Positions 38,201 to 49,419 of a stretch of DNA of 64,000 nucleotides are shown piece after piece. Origin of the DNA: Limnoperna fortunei (Eukaryota; Mollusca; Bivalvia; Mytilida; Modiolidae). Positions within the stretch are counted from its first letter, which is position 1. Each line of letters opens with the position of its first letter. The notes beneath the pieces are model-generated. The model saw only the letters and a list, made by a program, of their open reading frames with translations, did no database searches and was not told where the DNA came from. Where the stretch lies: NCBI GenBank assembly GCA_944474755.1, contig OX104122.1, positions 10,302,641 to 10,366,640 of the forward strand, in the 5' to 3' direction. The position numbers were made by a program, and so were the translations under genes.

Positions 38201-39024
38201 GATAGCTTGGTGCATAAGATATATTTAGTAAGCTTGGTTACACCCATTAGGCGTTATGGTATATATAAGCAATATATGATAGTGAGTAAGCAGGGTATAG
38301 GATTATATGGGGTTTACTGTTTACCTGCCAAATTTCTCACGAGTATTTACAAGTCCGCCAAATTGGTCACAAATTCAGTTTATTTTAATATCAATCTGTT
38401 CCGACAAATATCTTATATATATTTAAAGTAATAAATTGAGACGATAGTCAATTTAAGATCAAATCTGTGTTTACAATTTACAGAGGGTGTCAAACGAAAC
38501 CAGAACACATCGCACAAGTCTCAAAAAATGTAAAAAAATAGGTAAACCGCATAAAACGGTGCGAAAAGTATATGCACAGTGACACTAATCGATGAGTTTA
38601 ACAAATTTTAAATTTGTGAATTAATTATATGCGTGTGAATGTAAATTATTTTTGTGGAAAATGTGCTGCCTCCATCATTTCACTCGGCGTGTAGGTTTTA
38701 ACATTGATTGGATACCAGACGAAAGGTGGGACTCCCAGTCCGATTTGTGGTGACAATTATCTCCCTTCAAAATATTCATGAGATGCAGTCACTTGGAAAG
38801 ACCGCAATTTTCGTATTGACGCGAAGTTTTTGACTAGACCACAGGGGCTTGTAAAAATAGATTTACTTGCGCCTTCGAATGATACTGGGTCGATTGTGTT
38901 ATACTCTGGGAGAAGGGAAGAAACAGAGTCTATACCCGCCAACTTTAAAATTTTTTTAAAAATATTACTTTACCACTATCTACACGGGTTTGTAATTACT
39001 TCTGTTCCCATTTGAAATATCTAC

Positions 39025-39200
39025 ATGAAATATCCTTGCTCCTTACTCGGGGACCTGTCGATCCTCTATTTCTCCTAAATATCTATGACACAATACTCGG
39101 GGACCTGTCGATCCTCTATTTCTCTTATACAGCTATGACACAATACACGGGGACCTGTCGATCCTCTATTTCTCCTACATATCTATGACACAATACACGG
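39025..39200. repeat. 50-bp minisatellite, same family as 63438-63920 but inverted
   Basis: CGGGGACCTGTCGATCCTCT recurs at 39048, 39098 and 39148; the unit also holds ATATCTATGACACAATAC. Confidence 0.9.
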
Positions 39201-40147
39201 GAGACAATTGTACCTGAAGTGAAGAGGGGGTATCCCTTTGTGAGCATGCTCACAGTCCACTCTTGTTATCAATTCAGATTGTAGTCAAACACTTTCTACT
39301 CGCATTAATACTCGCATTGGACTCGAAAATTATTTTAAATATTTTAACTTCTAAAGGTACAAGCAAAGAGTGTATTGTAGACAATTAGGTGATTGAACAT
39401 ATGTTTGCCTATCATTTTCATCAGTGTCAGAGCTGTCTTACACACGTTGTATTTTTAAAACGGGTTTTATTGGTTTAACACAATGTAATCAGTCAAGGGC
39501 TTTATCCTACAAAAAACTCAATGTCAAAAGATACATTTATTTCATGCAAAAAGATTTTACTTCCCCGATCTTATCATCCATTTTGCCGCTTGTGACTCAA
39601 TAGATAATTTCGATCTCGGAAATAAAATAAACAATGTTCAATAGTTACAAAACTCAAATGAACTGCTTTAGACGAAAAAAAACACATTTCAAGCAATCAT
39701 TATTACCATACAAATACTGCATTAAATATTTAATAAATTTAAATACAAAGCAAGATGGTTTGTGTTTATATTCTGGTAGGGTGAATTTCGCAGATTTCTG
39801 TCTTGCCTTTTCAAATTTAGTACTAAACCCGTGTTCACTTTGGTCGTTAAAAACCCTACCGGCAATGTTTGAAATATTACCAAGTGTTAAAACAAATCAA
39901 AAGGTGTTATAGAAATATCAACTAGAAGCAGCGGAGAAAAAGTATGTAGCAAACCTCAAAAACAGTTTGAACAGTTTTCATAATATGTATAAAACTACTT
40001 ACAAGTAATGGGACTTCTTTATAGGTCCAAAGAGATAAAAAAAATTGTCAACGTAGCTACATCGTTGTACACTACTTATCAAGTGCAGCAAATTAACTGG
40101 GCCAAGTTTCATAAAACTCAAATTTAGATTGTCTTAGAATCCTTGTC

Positions 40148-40325
40148 ATCAGGGTGGTCTGTCAACACTGAGATTGTGGGTTCGAGTCTCACTGCAGGCA
40201 AGGTGCAGGCAAGGTGTACTCGACTCCAATCTTAATTAACAAGGATTGCCAGTTTTCGGGGGTTTTCTCCGGGTACTCCGGCTTCCAATAAAAACTGGAC
40301 GCAATAATATAGCTGAAAAATTTCT
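40148..40325 (+). mobile_element. 5'-truncated SINE
   Basis: TGGGTTCGAGTCTCACTGCA, then a short internal duplication GCAGGCAAGGT, and CCAATAAAAACTGGACGC. The A-box half is missing. Confidence 0.65.
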
Positions 40326-40535
40326 GTTACTTGTTTTGGTATCAGGGTTTTTAACCAGACTAGGAGCTTGCCATGAGTGTAGTGTGTGTTGTTAGAACCA
40401 AAGATATAAGAATGTACTTACGTTTATTTGTCTCTAGAAGTATGTCGGAAGAAATAAGATTTAAAAATGAATAATCGTTCTAGTACTATAATGTTTGTAG
40501 CATGTTTATTTTAATGAATTTGAACTTCATTTCAG

Positions 40536-40613
40536 GCAGAACTTATTCAAAGGAAAATAGGTTATCAAGATGACATTATTAATGATAAAATTTTAGACGA
40601 AATTTATCAGAAT
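40536..40613 (+). CDS. Exon of an unidentified gene (possibly CARD-like), first seen exon
   Basis: A clean internal exon: CATTTCAG|GCAGAACTT ... TATCAGAAT|GTAAGT, with only one of three frames open. It encodes AELIQRKIGYQDDIINDKIL followed by DEIYQN, beginning and ending in phase 0. Together with the exon at 43470 it resembles the middle helices of a death-fold domain, most like CARD, but the match is by pattern only. I could not find the start exon. It lies about 6.5 kb past the ROCO stop on the same strand, so it is taken as a separate gene. Confidence 0.5.
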
Positions 40614-40806
40614 GTAAGTTATTTATGAAGTATTTCGAATTTTTTTACCGGTTATACGATAAAACATGGTTTGGGACTATTTATGCCAAATAAAATGCGG
40701 ATTCATAAATGATGTAAACAGACACATTCCAGGTTATACAATATAAGCTGTTCAAAAATTTGAAGTTATCTTTATAATTTTATTGTAAGGACAATTTTAA
40801 CTTAAG

Positions 40807-41499
40807 AAATAGATTATTGCGAGCGGGCTTTATGGGAATTAGAACATGGTCAGACCTTATATTTGTCAATATTTTATACCGAGCGATAGCGAGGTATAAA
40901 ATGAAGACAAATATAACGTCTGACCATGTTCTAATTCCGATAAAGCCCGCTGGCAATAATCTATTTCGATTCTAATATGTCTAACAAATGTTTTAAAATT
41001 TCGAAGCGGTTCTAAGAGGACGCTTTCAGTGGTAATATTGTTTTTTGAAACTTACACGATATATCCCAAAACAGTATGTTAAAGCAAATAAAATTGACAT
41101 AAACATATGTTCTCGTCATTTTATTGAATGTACGTACCTTTTAAACAAAAATATTGAGAAATCTTAACGAAAATTTTGCATTGTTCCAGTTTGAAATTTT
41201 CAGTTCAGCGTAATATGACGTCAGAATTCTAATTGTGACGTCATATTAATTCGAATGTAGAATTGTTAAAAAAATAATGTATTGGGAGTAGTTTAAATCA
41301 TATAAATCTCAGAATTCATACTAAAACTAACTAAATTATTAACAATTACGATAATTATGAATAACACATAACAAACGGCATTTGTAAGTCAGTTTTTACA
41401 TTCACACAAAACACGCAGTTTACGCATGTGCGAACTAAACTTATTGGAATTTTGACACGGCTTTGTTTACATAGCTAAAGCAGGACGTCATATTAGAAT
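40807..41499 (+). mobile_element. Foldback-type dispersed element, copy 2, with terminal hairpin
   Basis: Same family as 3442-4044, opposite orientation. The left end is a 74-bp/74-bp hairpin (40807-40880 and 40893-40966) with loop GAGCGATAGCGA. The right end is CAGGACGTCATATTAGAATG. The GACGTCATATTAGAAT motif recurs near 48273 and 49757, suggesting more family ends nearby. The element sits in the intron of the unidentified + strand gene. Confidence 0.6.
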
Positions 41500-43469
41500 G
41501 TAAAATACTGCGTTGACGTCATGGAACTATATATTAGGAGATTTATGGCGTGAAAATGGGTGATGTGACCAACCCATGTTATATCGTACATACAATGGTT
41601 TGTTACATTTGAATTTATCATCATTTTTAAGCCCACAAAGTGAATTATATTTAAGACAACCCATTGGACAATATGTTAGTGACCTCCTACAAATTACTGG
41701 GAGTTCAGTGTCTTACTTTGATCACCGAAAGCTCTGGAAATTACTATAATATATGGCAGAAGAGATGACTAGTTTCTCAGTGTTGGTTAATGTATATATT
41801 ATATTACATACAGTTTCTTTGCAAGGCGGAAGTTTGGTAACTATAGCTTCCACGTCGTTTTGGCTAAACAATGCATTATGGGATAGTGGGAGTATTCACA
41901 GTGAGCAGTAGGTGATAGAAATGTCCTTTTTTATACAAACATGACAAAATGTGATTTTGTTTTTCACTTAGTTTTTTAGAAAGCTTTGTAATTACATGTC
42001 CTCAAACAAGCGAGATCTCTGGAAAAAGGTTGTTTTTTTTTGGGGGGGGGGGGGGACTCGTTGCACGTGACAAAATTTATAATTATACCGTCAGTTTATA
42101 ACGAGGTTGTGACGACATCTATGTAAACAAAACAGCGATCAATAGAAACTGTTTGTTTAACTTCCTTGGTCTTATCATCGGAAGTTAAGGTATCCGGACC
42201 ACAATTAATCACGTGATCATATTTGGTGTCCCGGATGTCGATTGATTTGAAATGGAGCAGACCTCGGTAATGTTCGGCAAACATCAGAAATACTGATTGA
42301 GTAACTAACTTTTTTTATTCAAAACTGTTAACAATATATTTAATCTGTATCATTGATTACCAATACATTGATTTAATAAAGTTGTATTTCTTGGTCGGAA
42401 AAACTAAATTAAACTGACTTCATGTATAGGTCGGATATCTTAATTGACGTATCAATATTATAAGATTAAACGCCTATTTTCGAGAGTTCGTAGATATACT
42501 AATGGAATGAATTCACGCACACAGACTTGACATAAACGCTTGCAGGTCGCTTTTTTAGTTCATGAGTACATAAACAAGATTTAAACATCAATAATGTATG
42601 CATTTCTTTGAAAGCCAGATATTTTTAATTATTGGTCGATGAAACCCGTAAACCGGTGCAACATACATGTAGCAACGTCAATACACTGTGGCACGGACAG
42701 TCTATACTAACTCTTTGTTTGTTTGTTTGTTCGTTTTGTTTTGTGTATCATATTCCCTACTTGCGGTAAACAACATTTATCTCCCACTTGCAGTGTTAGA
42801 GCAGGTACTTTATAGTAACTACTGTGGGTAAAAAGTAGTTTTTCTACAATGTTTTTTTAGTCACATATAGCAAAGTATCCGATAAAATGTATTATAATGT
42901 ACAAAATAATTCTGCAGTTTTTTAGGGGTACTGGAAGAGTCAGTCCACAGACATTATTGTAAAAGAATAAAAACGTGATTTTTCACTATCTGTCCAATAC
43001 TAGATACCTGCTGCTTGAAAGACAACTATTAATTGGAAATGCGAAGTAACTCTTGTATTCCGAAAATAAGGAATTCCCTAATCGCCGTAAACAAGATTTG
43101 GCTCCTATTTGCAGAGTTATCTGCTGTTTACAGCAGGTATTTTATAGTACCTGCTATGTGTAAAATGTTGGTTTTCTGCTTTTTTTATACAAATATAGCA
43201 AAGCATCTGGGGTTAAAATTTATTATGATATTCCAACTAAATCTGCAGTGAAATTCAATTGTACTGGAACACTCACTCCACAGAAATTATTTAAAAAAAC
43301 GCGATTTGTCCCCATCTGTTCAATACTCGATACCTGATGTTAAGAAATACAACTCTTGAATATGGGAAGTAACCTTGTATTCCGACAATAAGGAATACTG
43401 ATTCTACAGCTGCTTGTGGGCGCCTTGATTCTCAAATGAATCATTTGTTTTGTTTTTTTTTTATTCCAG
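41500..43469. other. Intron of the unidentified gene, no gene seen
   Basis: AT-rich, with a T/G homopolymer run at 42029-42055. Two loosely similar stretches (about 42760-43020 and 43030-43400) share CCTACTTGCGGTAAACAACA/CCTAATCGCCGTAAACAAGA and TATCTGTCCAATACT/CATCTGTTCAATACT, an old local duplication. Confidence 0.5.
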
Positions 43470-43573
43470 ATAACAATACATCCTGATAAATATCTTGATA
43501 ATGTCCTTAACATTATAAGCTCGATATCAGCAGATAGCTTTATATTTCTTAGACAGCCAGTAGATAAAAATGT
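43470..43573 (+). CDS. Second exon of the unidentified, possibly CARD-like gene
   Basis: A pyrimidine tract and TTCCAG precede ITIHPDKYLDNVLNIISSIS then ADSFIFLRQPVDKN. The exon ends in phase 2 at GT|GTAAGT. It joins in frame with the exon at 40536-40613. The pattern of a charged turn, a leucine-rich helix and a short helix with FIFL fits the end of a CARD (compare LLDIL..RG..AF..FL in that family). The downstream continuation is not established. Confidence 0.5.
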
Positions 43574-43609
43574 GTAAGTATGTACCAGTAGATACAGTCA
43601 ATGCACTTA

Positions 43610-44040
43610 TATATTTCAGGTTTTGTTTAAAGTGGAGTACGACTCCTGCTACAAACAATGCAATCCACTTTAGAGTTTTTGTATTTAGGAGAAGTACTGA
43701 TCTAACTCAGTCATTGTAATATTTGAGCTGTTGTCTTAAAGGTGGAGTACAGCTCCGGCTACAGTCAATGTAATATTTGAGCTGTTGTCTAAAAGGTGGA
43801 GTACGGCTCCGACTACAGTCAATGTAATATTTGAGCTGTTGTCTTAAAGGTGGAGTACGGATCCGACTACAGTCAATATAATATTTGAGCTGTTGTCTTA
43901 AAGGTGGAGTACGGCTCCGGCTACAGTCATTGTAATATTTGAGCTGTTGTCTTTAATGTGGAGTACTGCTCCGGCTACAGTCATTGCAATACATATTTGA
44001 GTTTTTGTATTTAAGGTGGAGTACGGCTCCGGCTACTGTT
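43610..44040. repeat. 54-bp minisatellite (GGTGGAGTACGGCTCCGGC)
   Basis: GGTGGAGTAC recurs at 43741, 43795 and 43849 and onward, about eight copies, with ATTTGAGCTGTTGTCTTAAA between. Confidence 0.9.
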
Positions 44041-44375
44041 AACGCATACTATAATTCGGTGGAAAATAGAATAAGTGAGTTAAATTAAGTTACTTTTGTG
44101 TTTAATTCGATTTTTTCATTAGTCACCAGCAGGCTGTAATTGTCATTGATAGTGGTATTATAGAATGTTTTTTTTATTTCTATGATAAAGTTGTAAAATA
44201 ATAGTACACGACTAAAATATTAGTAAGAAAAATAGCAAAGAAAACCGAAAGACAAGAATCAAAAGTCAAGGGACAGTTACGAATCCGGATATAGACAAAC
44301 ACAACACAAAAACCAAAAACTCAAAAAACAGAAAGAGAGGAACCCGAACTTCTTTTGTTTAATATTGTTTTATTG

Positions 44376-44507
44376 CATAAAGGCAATAGGATTGGACACA
44401 AGTTATACCAACTTAAGTCCGCTCCTTACAATATTTACACCTACATATCATGACAGTAGACAATACAACATAAAGGCAATAGGATTGGACACAAGTTATA
44501 CCAACTT
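44376..44507. repeat. 39-bp direct repeat pair
   Basis: CATAAAGGCAATAGGATTGG ... TATACCAACTT occurs at 44376-44414 and again, identical, at 44469-44507. Confidence 0.9.
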
Positions 44508-44794
44508 TACCAAGCCTCCGTGAATTATTTCTATACTAATATGACAATTAGAGTACATTTATAATATTTTCGTACCTATAGAAAACATCATTTCCGCCAT
44601 AAAGTGGCTGTTCCGTCAATGTAACACACATTATATTGCAACGGATAATTATAGCGCGTGTCGCTATACGTCATATGCAATAGCTTTCCGGTGGGAGTTA
44701 CAGTTTTGTAATTGGAACAGCCATTTAAAACACGCCCTTTTCAGCGTGTGTTGCTCATAGATAAATTATTTTTTTACCACAGTTGTAAAATCAC

Positions 44795-44875
44795 GCGAGT
44801 TTTGTCATCCATCCAACCAGCATGTTCTAATAATTCATGGAAGGATGTCATAAGATTATCAATCATCTCCAAGGT
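44795..44875 (-). CDS. M13 (neprilysin-like) metallopeptidase exon
   Basis: An 81-nt exon after TTTTTCAG reads TLEMIDNLMTSFHELLEHAG then WMDDKTR, and ends at CGC|GTGATT, phase 0 at both sides. The WMDxxT motif after an amphipathic helix is diagnostic of the N-terminal domain of M13 peptidases. It sits downstream (- strand) of the exon at 46565-46693 and joins it in frame. No catalytic HExxH exon was found in the window, so the gene is partial here or a pseudogene. The donor is weaker than usual. Confidence 0.6.
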
Positions 44876-45574
44876 CTGAAAAATATCTAAAACTGATTTA
44901 TGGGCATTAATGTTACAACATGTGTGGTTAGTATTGCAATACTGTATTGCATATGCATTACTAAGTTCCCTATCGGCAAGTTCAAAGGGCATACCATTTT
45001 CAAAAATCAATTCAAACTTGGTCTGTAACTGATGTTAGTCGACACTCGTACCAAATATCAGCTCAATATCACCAAGCACTAACAAAAAAAGTCCGGTGAA
45101 ATATTTGTATGGCGGAATGATGGAGTTCAAACAGATATTCCCGTTCGGCGATGCCAGTTGGGGACTTATAAATATGTTAAATAAGGCTGTGCGTGGTTAT
45201 AGTTCTACAAGATAGTTAACAATGCAGAGTTGCCATCAGTTTTTTTTCTTGGTATAGATGAGTCATATTTATGCTTTGACTTTTAACATGATGGACGCAG
45301 TCGTGTTTTGCGCGGACTGTGTGTGTTACTTAACACGACCGTTTTGGATGTAGTTCTGTCAAGGTTGAGGCGTAATACAATGAAATTTTTTTTTGTCCTG
45401 TTAAGGGCTTAATCCTAAGTTTTCGACTATTTACGCAAAGTGACTTTCCGGCCGTAGGCGGAAGTAGCTGGGGTGATATTGCCGACGCTGCACTTTGTAG
45501 TAATAAACGACGATTTCTTTATTACGTCAACAAGTTTTTTGTAAAATACGTTTTCTCCAAATTATAATTCGAAA

Positions 45575-46375
45575 AGCCTGACTGCAAACCATGTGACGTG
45601 TTTGTAAAGTGTCCACTCCTTGCAAAAGAAAAGCCTGCCTGCAGACCATGTCACGTGTTTGTAGAGTGTCCACTCCTTTTCCAACAAAAGCCTGACTGCA
45701 GACCATCTTATGTAACGTGTTTGTAGAGTGTCCACTTCTTGCCCAACAAAAGCCTGACTGCTGACCATCTTATGTAACGTGTTTGTAGTGTCCACTCCTT
45801 GCCCAACAAATGCCTGACTGCAGACCATCTTATGTAACGTGTTTGTAGAGTGTCCACTCCTGGCCCAACAAAAGCCTGACTGCAGACCATCTTATGTAAC
45901 GTGTTTGTAGAGTGTCCACTCCTTTTCCAACAAAAGCCTGACTGCAGACCATATTATGTAACGTGTTTGTAGAGTATCCACTCCTAGCCCAACAAAAGCC
46001 TGACTGCAGACCATCTTATGTAACGTGTTTGTAGAGTGTCCACTCATTACCTAACAAAAGCCTGACTGCAGACCATATTATGTAACGTGTTTGTAGAGTG
46101 TCCACTCATTACCTAACAAACGCCTGACTGCAGACCATCTTATGTAACGTGTTTGTAGAGTGTTCACTCCTTGCCAAACAAAAGCCTAACTGCAGACCAT
46201 ATTATGTAACGTGTTTGTAGAGTGTCCACTCCTTACCTTACAAAAGCCTGACTGCAGACCATATTATGTAACGTGTTTGTAGAGTGCCCACTTCTTGCCC
46301 AACAAAAGCCTGACTGCATACCTTATTATGTAACGTGTTTGTAGAGTGTCCACTTCTTGCCCAACAAAAGCCCCT
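45575..46375. repeat. 62-bp minisatellite, in the intron between the two M13 exons
   Basis: About 13 copies of GCCTGACTGCAGACCATCTT, ATGTAACGTGTTTGTAGAG and TGTCCACTCCTTGCCCAAC. The last two copies belong to the duplicated block. Confidence 0.9.
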
Positions 46376-46564
46376 TTTGTAGAATTGGAAAACGAGTAGG
46401 CTAATTGGCTGAATTTTCTGTCTGTCTGTACGCAAAACATAATAGTCAAATATGTCTTCCCGATCTCATTTTTCAGAATTGATTTATTGCTTGCTAACTT
46501 GTTCTCGTCCTGAAAATAGATGTAATAATTCTCAAATGCCAATCAATCAATCAACCAAACTTGC

Positions 46565-46693
46565 ATCATTCTTTGCCGATTCCTTGAATGTTTCTTTTAC
46601 AAATAATCTTCCTAATGCCAATCCCATATTTGTGTTTACATACGATGTACACGTTCTCCATAGTGCTCGTGCCGAGGCAGTTCCATATACAAC
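46565..46693 (-). CDS. M13 (neprilysin-like) exon, copy A, with a GC splice donor
   Basis: After TTTTTAAG the exon reads VVYGTASARALWRTCTSYVN and TNMGLALGRLFVKETFKESA then KND. YGT...WR.C..YVN.NMG.A.GRLFV is the conserved M13 block before WMDxxT. The best phase-0 donor is GAT|GCAAGT, a GC-AG intron. Joined to 44795-44875 it gives ...ESAKND|TLEMID, which lines up without gaps with the family spacing. M13 enzymes are zinc ectopeptidases anchored in the membrane; this exon lies in the extracellular domain outside the active site. Confidence 0.6.
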
Positions 46694-47436
46694 CTTAAAA
46701 AGAAAAAAACACGTTAAAGCACACGATTCACCTTGATCTGGTTTCATGTTTATTGGATAGATATAAGATTAATTGAAAGGTTAATCCTAGTTATAGTCCT
46801 GTATCAAGTCTAAGTATGTTCATTTCGAAATTCCGAGATATTTATCAAAAGTCAATTTAATCCTTAGACAAGTCTAATTATTGTGTGTCGAGAAATTGCC
46901 ACAAGTTGCATAACTGATTTGTTGGCATTTTGGTCAGTTGTTGCGACAATAAAAGCAAAAATACCAAACCTATACTTGAGATATTGATTAGCTATTACTT
47001 AAACATGCAATAAGCATTCATGAATATATTGGCTTTAACCTATGAGTTTATTTTTTAAGTCAATATTACAGAAGTGCAATAAAACGATGCACCTTTCTCG
47101 GTTGAAATAATTTTCTAAAACAAATGAAAAAAGAAAAAAAATAACTTATTTTATTTTCGATATTTTTCACTAAACCTACGACTGCAATTTGGAAAATGCT
47201 TATTCTAAAATCGAGTGGAAAATGTTCCTTGATGGTCGTATCTGAAACAAGCAACACATTTTACCATAGTAATTGTTTCAAATTGCACGTGTACCTTTTC
47301 CAAATAACACCAGTAACCAGTTTAGTTAGCTTGTTTTTTATAATATTAATAAACTCGAATTTCGGCGATGAAAGTGTGTCAGTTTAACGGACTATTGAAA
47401 TCCATGCTTATAAACAGCAGACATACCATCACATGT

Positions 47437-47512
47437 ACACACACACACGCACGCACGCACCCTCACGCAAGCACACATACACAAACACACACACATATAT
47501 GTGTGCACACAT
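47437..47512. repeat. CA/CG-rich microsatellite (also at 61538-61613)
   Basis: ACACACACACGCACGCACGC followed by CACATACACAAACACACACA; the two copies differ by one base. Confidence 0.85.
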
Positions 47513-48112
47513 GTATATATAACGTAATTATGACGTTACTTAGTCACTTTTACTATACTTTTGTTTGTACACACCTGAAGATTGTTTGTAAACATGAAAC
47601 CGCTAGTGTAAATAAAGAACAGAGACTCTGGTTATGTTTGACTTTTATTGGATACATATATAAAAGCTGTATACAATTGAATTTTTTCCGAAAAAAATAT
47701 ATATACAAGTCTAGAAGATTATGTAACGATACAAATGACGATGTTTCTTTTCAAAAATCTAGACAAAGACTGAGCAACGAAATTAGTCATTGAAGGTCAA
47801 CATAAATAAATAAAGAGAATACTTTTTAAACTTTAGAGTTGTCCATCTTTGAATGTGTTCTCAAATTCACACCAGTATATATCTGTATTCCATATTCAAC
47901 ATCCTATACATTTGTATGTTGCCTTGTAAGGATACGATTTATATATGGTATTCAATCAAGTTCACTTTCTTGAATAAAAATATGTTTAAACTAAACTATA
48001 TATTAAGAATGAAGCCATTGTCTATTACAATAAGGATGTGCGCGATTTATGGTAGACTAACGGAATGTTCAATATGACTATAACCGGAGTTTCATAAATT
48101 ATTCAAGGAATA

Positions 48113-48173
48113 CTTATTTATTTATTTATTTATTTTGTATTTATTTATTCATTTATTTATTTATTTATTATTT
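48113..48173. repeat. TATT microsatellite (also at 62214-62274)
   Basis: TTATTTATTTATTTATTTTG and further TATT units. Confidence 0.85.
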
Positions 48174-48781
48174 AATATTTGGCTTTCTTGTGAGCTTACC
48201 AGTTCTTTTGATGGATCAATCAGGATATCACGGGAACATTTGTTCATTTGTCTCCAATGCAATATACAATTCTAATATGACGTCCTATTATCGCCAGTTG
48301 ATATATTACCTTTTTTACGCATGGGTATTTGTTTAATTATAGCGTCTAAAAATGTCCTAAAAGTGTTTCTGCGGTAACTATTTTTATTTCCCGTGGGGTA
48401 TTTTTACGAAACATTATCTGAGACAATGATAAACAATAACAACAGCTGTTTTAGTATGACATACACACGGATGAATGAGTGACGTAAAGTTTGGTTATAT
48501 AAACATGCAGAATAAACTAACTGATACTCTAAATATACATGGGAAACGTTTCTGAATGAAAACATCGACGTTGATACCATGTCACAAAATATCGCGATTC
48601 GGTTTCAAAGAGCGTTCCCTGCAAAATAGTGCAAATACGACAAAATGATAAACCCTGGTTCAATTAGTTCGTACGTTGCTGGAAACAGAAACACAATTTG
48701 ATATATGAAGAAAAGTTTCCGTCAGATTGAACGCTCAGGAACTTATCTGAACTTAACCGTAAATGTTTGTTTTAATATTGT

Positions 48782-48835
48782 TTGATGCCACTTTCAGCAA
48801 TTTTGCAGCTATATAATGCTGTCCAGTTTTTTAAC
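48782..48835 (-). mobile_element. SINE tail fragment (also at 62883-62936)
   Basis: GCCACTTTCAGCAATTTTGC and TGCTGTCCAGTTTTTTA match the 3' half of the SINE family in reverse. Present in both duplicate blocks. Confidence 0.5.
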
Positions 48836-48848
48836 CTCGGATATTTAT

Positions 48849-48942
48849 GGTAATTCATCGATGTAAGAACCAGGTCGACTCGCTCACAGTTTATGATCAG
48901 TTTGTGAGTGAGTCGACCTCGTTGATACATCGATGAATTACC
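48849..48942. repeat. Hairpin, 39-bp arms and 16-nt loop, inside duplicated block
   Basis: GGTAATTCATCGATGTAAGA...GTCGACTCGCTCAC pairs with GTGAGTGAGTCGACCTCG...CATCGATGAATTACC. An identical copy is at 62950-63043. Confidence 0.75.
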
Positions 48943-49302
48943 GAAAATATGCCTTTTATTCTTATAATTCTTCAACAATTATTTTTTAATATTTACTATC
49001 TTTTCCCATCGAGACTCTCCTCGCAAAAAATTCCATTATAAGTGTGTGACACGTAGGAATATATGCACAACGAATTGAAGACGAAGACGTGGTCGGTTTG
49101 GCATTTTAAATATGATTTGCCGAGAAGATTATTACAACAAAAGAAGAAAGACAATATTTTCGTGAATTGCGCATACTAATGTTATTCGTTGTACCGCGGT
49201 TTATGTAATGTCATAGCATTTCAAATGCAACGTAATCCTCGCCAGAAGTTCATTCTTCAGTGCCATCAGTATTCAATAAAGAAATAATTCATGATGGGTC
49301 TG

Positions 49303-49415
49303 GTGTTGTACTCATTTACACATGAGCTGAGCCTTTTTATTCGATTATTTTTTAACGAGCGATATCGAGCCTGAAATATGGAAAGGCCCATACCATGTGC
49401 AAATGAGTACAACAC
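49303..49415. repeat. Inverted repeat at the right end of duplicate copy A
   Basis: GTGTTGTACTCATTTACACA (from 49303) pairs with TGCAAATGAGTACAACAC (to 49415), with a GC-rich spacer containing CGAGCGATATCGAG. The block shared with 63.4 kb stops at 49333, inside the spacer, so copy B has only the left arm. Confidence 0.65.
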
Positions 49416-49419
49416 TATA

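Larger units (their letters stand above)
38200..40535. other. AT-rich DNA between the LINE and the unidentified gene
   Basis: It contains the 39.0-kb minisatellite and the SINE at 40148; the rest shows no supported gene. A start exon for the gene at 40536 could be here but I could not pick one. Confidence 0.5.
46256..49333. repeat. ~3.08-kb duplicated block, copy A
   Basis: Nearly identical, base for base, to 60357-63434 with a constant offset of 14,101. I found about five substitutions (near 46352, 46563, 47445, 47644 and 48494) and no indels. It includes the M13 exon, CA-rich and TATT microsatellites, a SINE tail and a 39-bp-arm hairpin. The left edge lies in the 62-bp tandem array. Confidence 0.9.

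Noticed and set aside
44123..44201. Possible third exon of the unidentified + strand gene
   Set aside because: CATTAG acceptor and phase fit, and a stop follows after 25 codons, but the peptide (HQQAVIVIDSGIIECFFYF) does not resemble anything and the site is one of many weak acceptors.
45562..46435. Several - strand frames of 60-92 codons (SQAFVGQ...TRYI repeats)
   Set aside because: They are translations of the 62-bp minisatellite.
46559..46560. GT donor (GCAA|GTTTGG) for the M13 exon
   Set aside because: It leaves phase 1 while the next exon reads in phase 0; GAT|GCAAGT fits frame and family spacing better.
47368..47793. 141-codon frame across the CA microsatellite (and its copy at 61469-61894)
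   Set aside because: His/Thr-rich part is the microsatellite; the rest has no recognisable features and it is identical in both copies only because the block is a recent duplicate.
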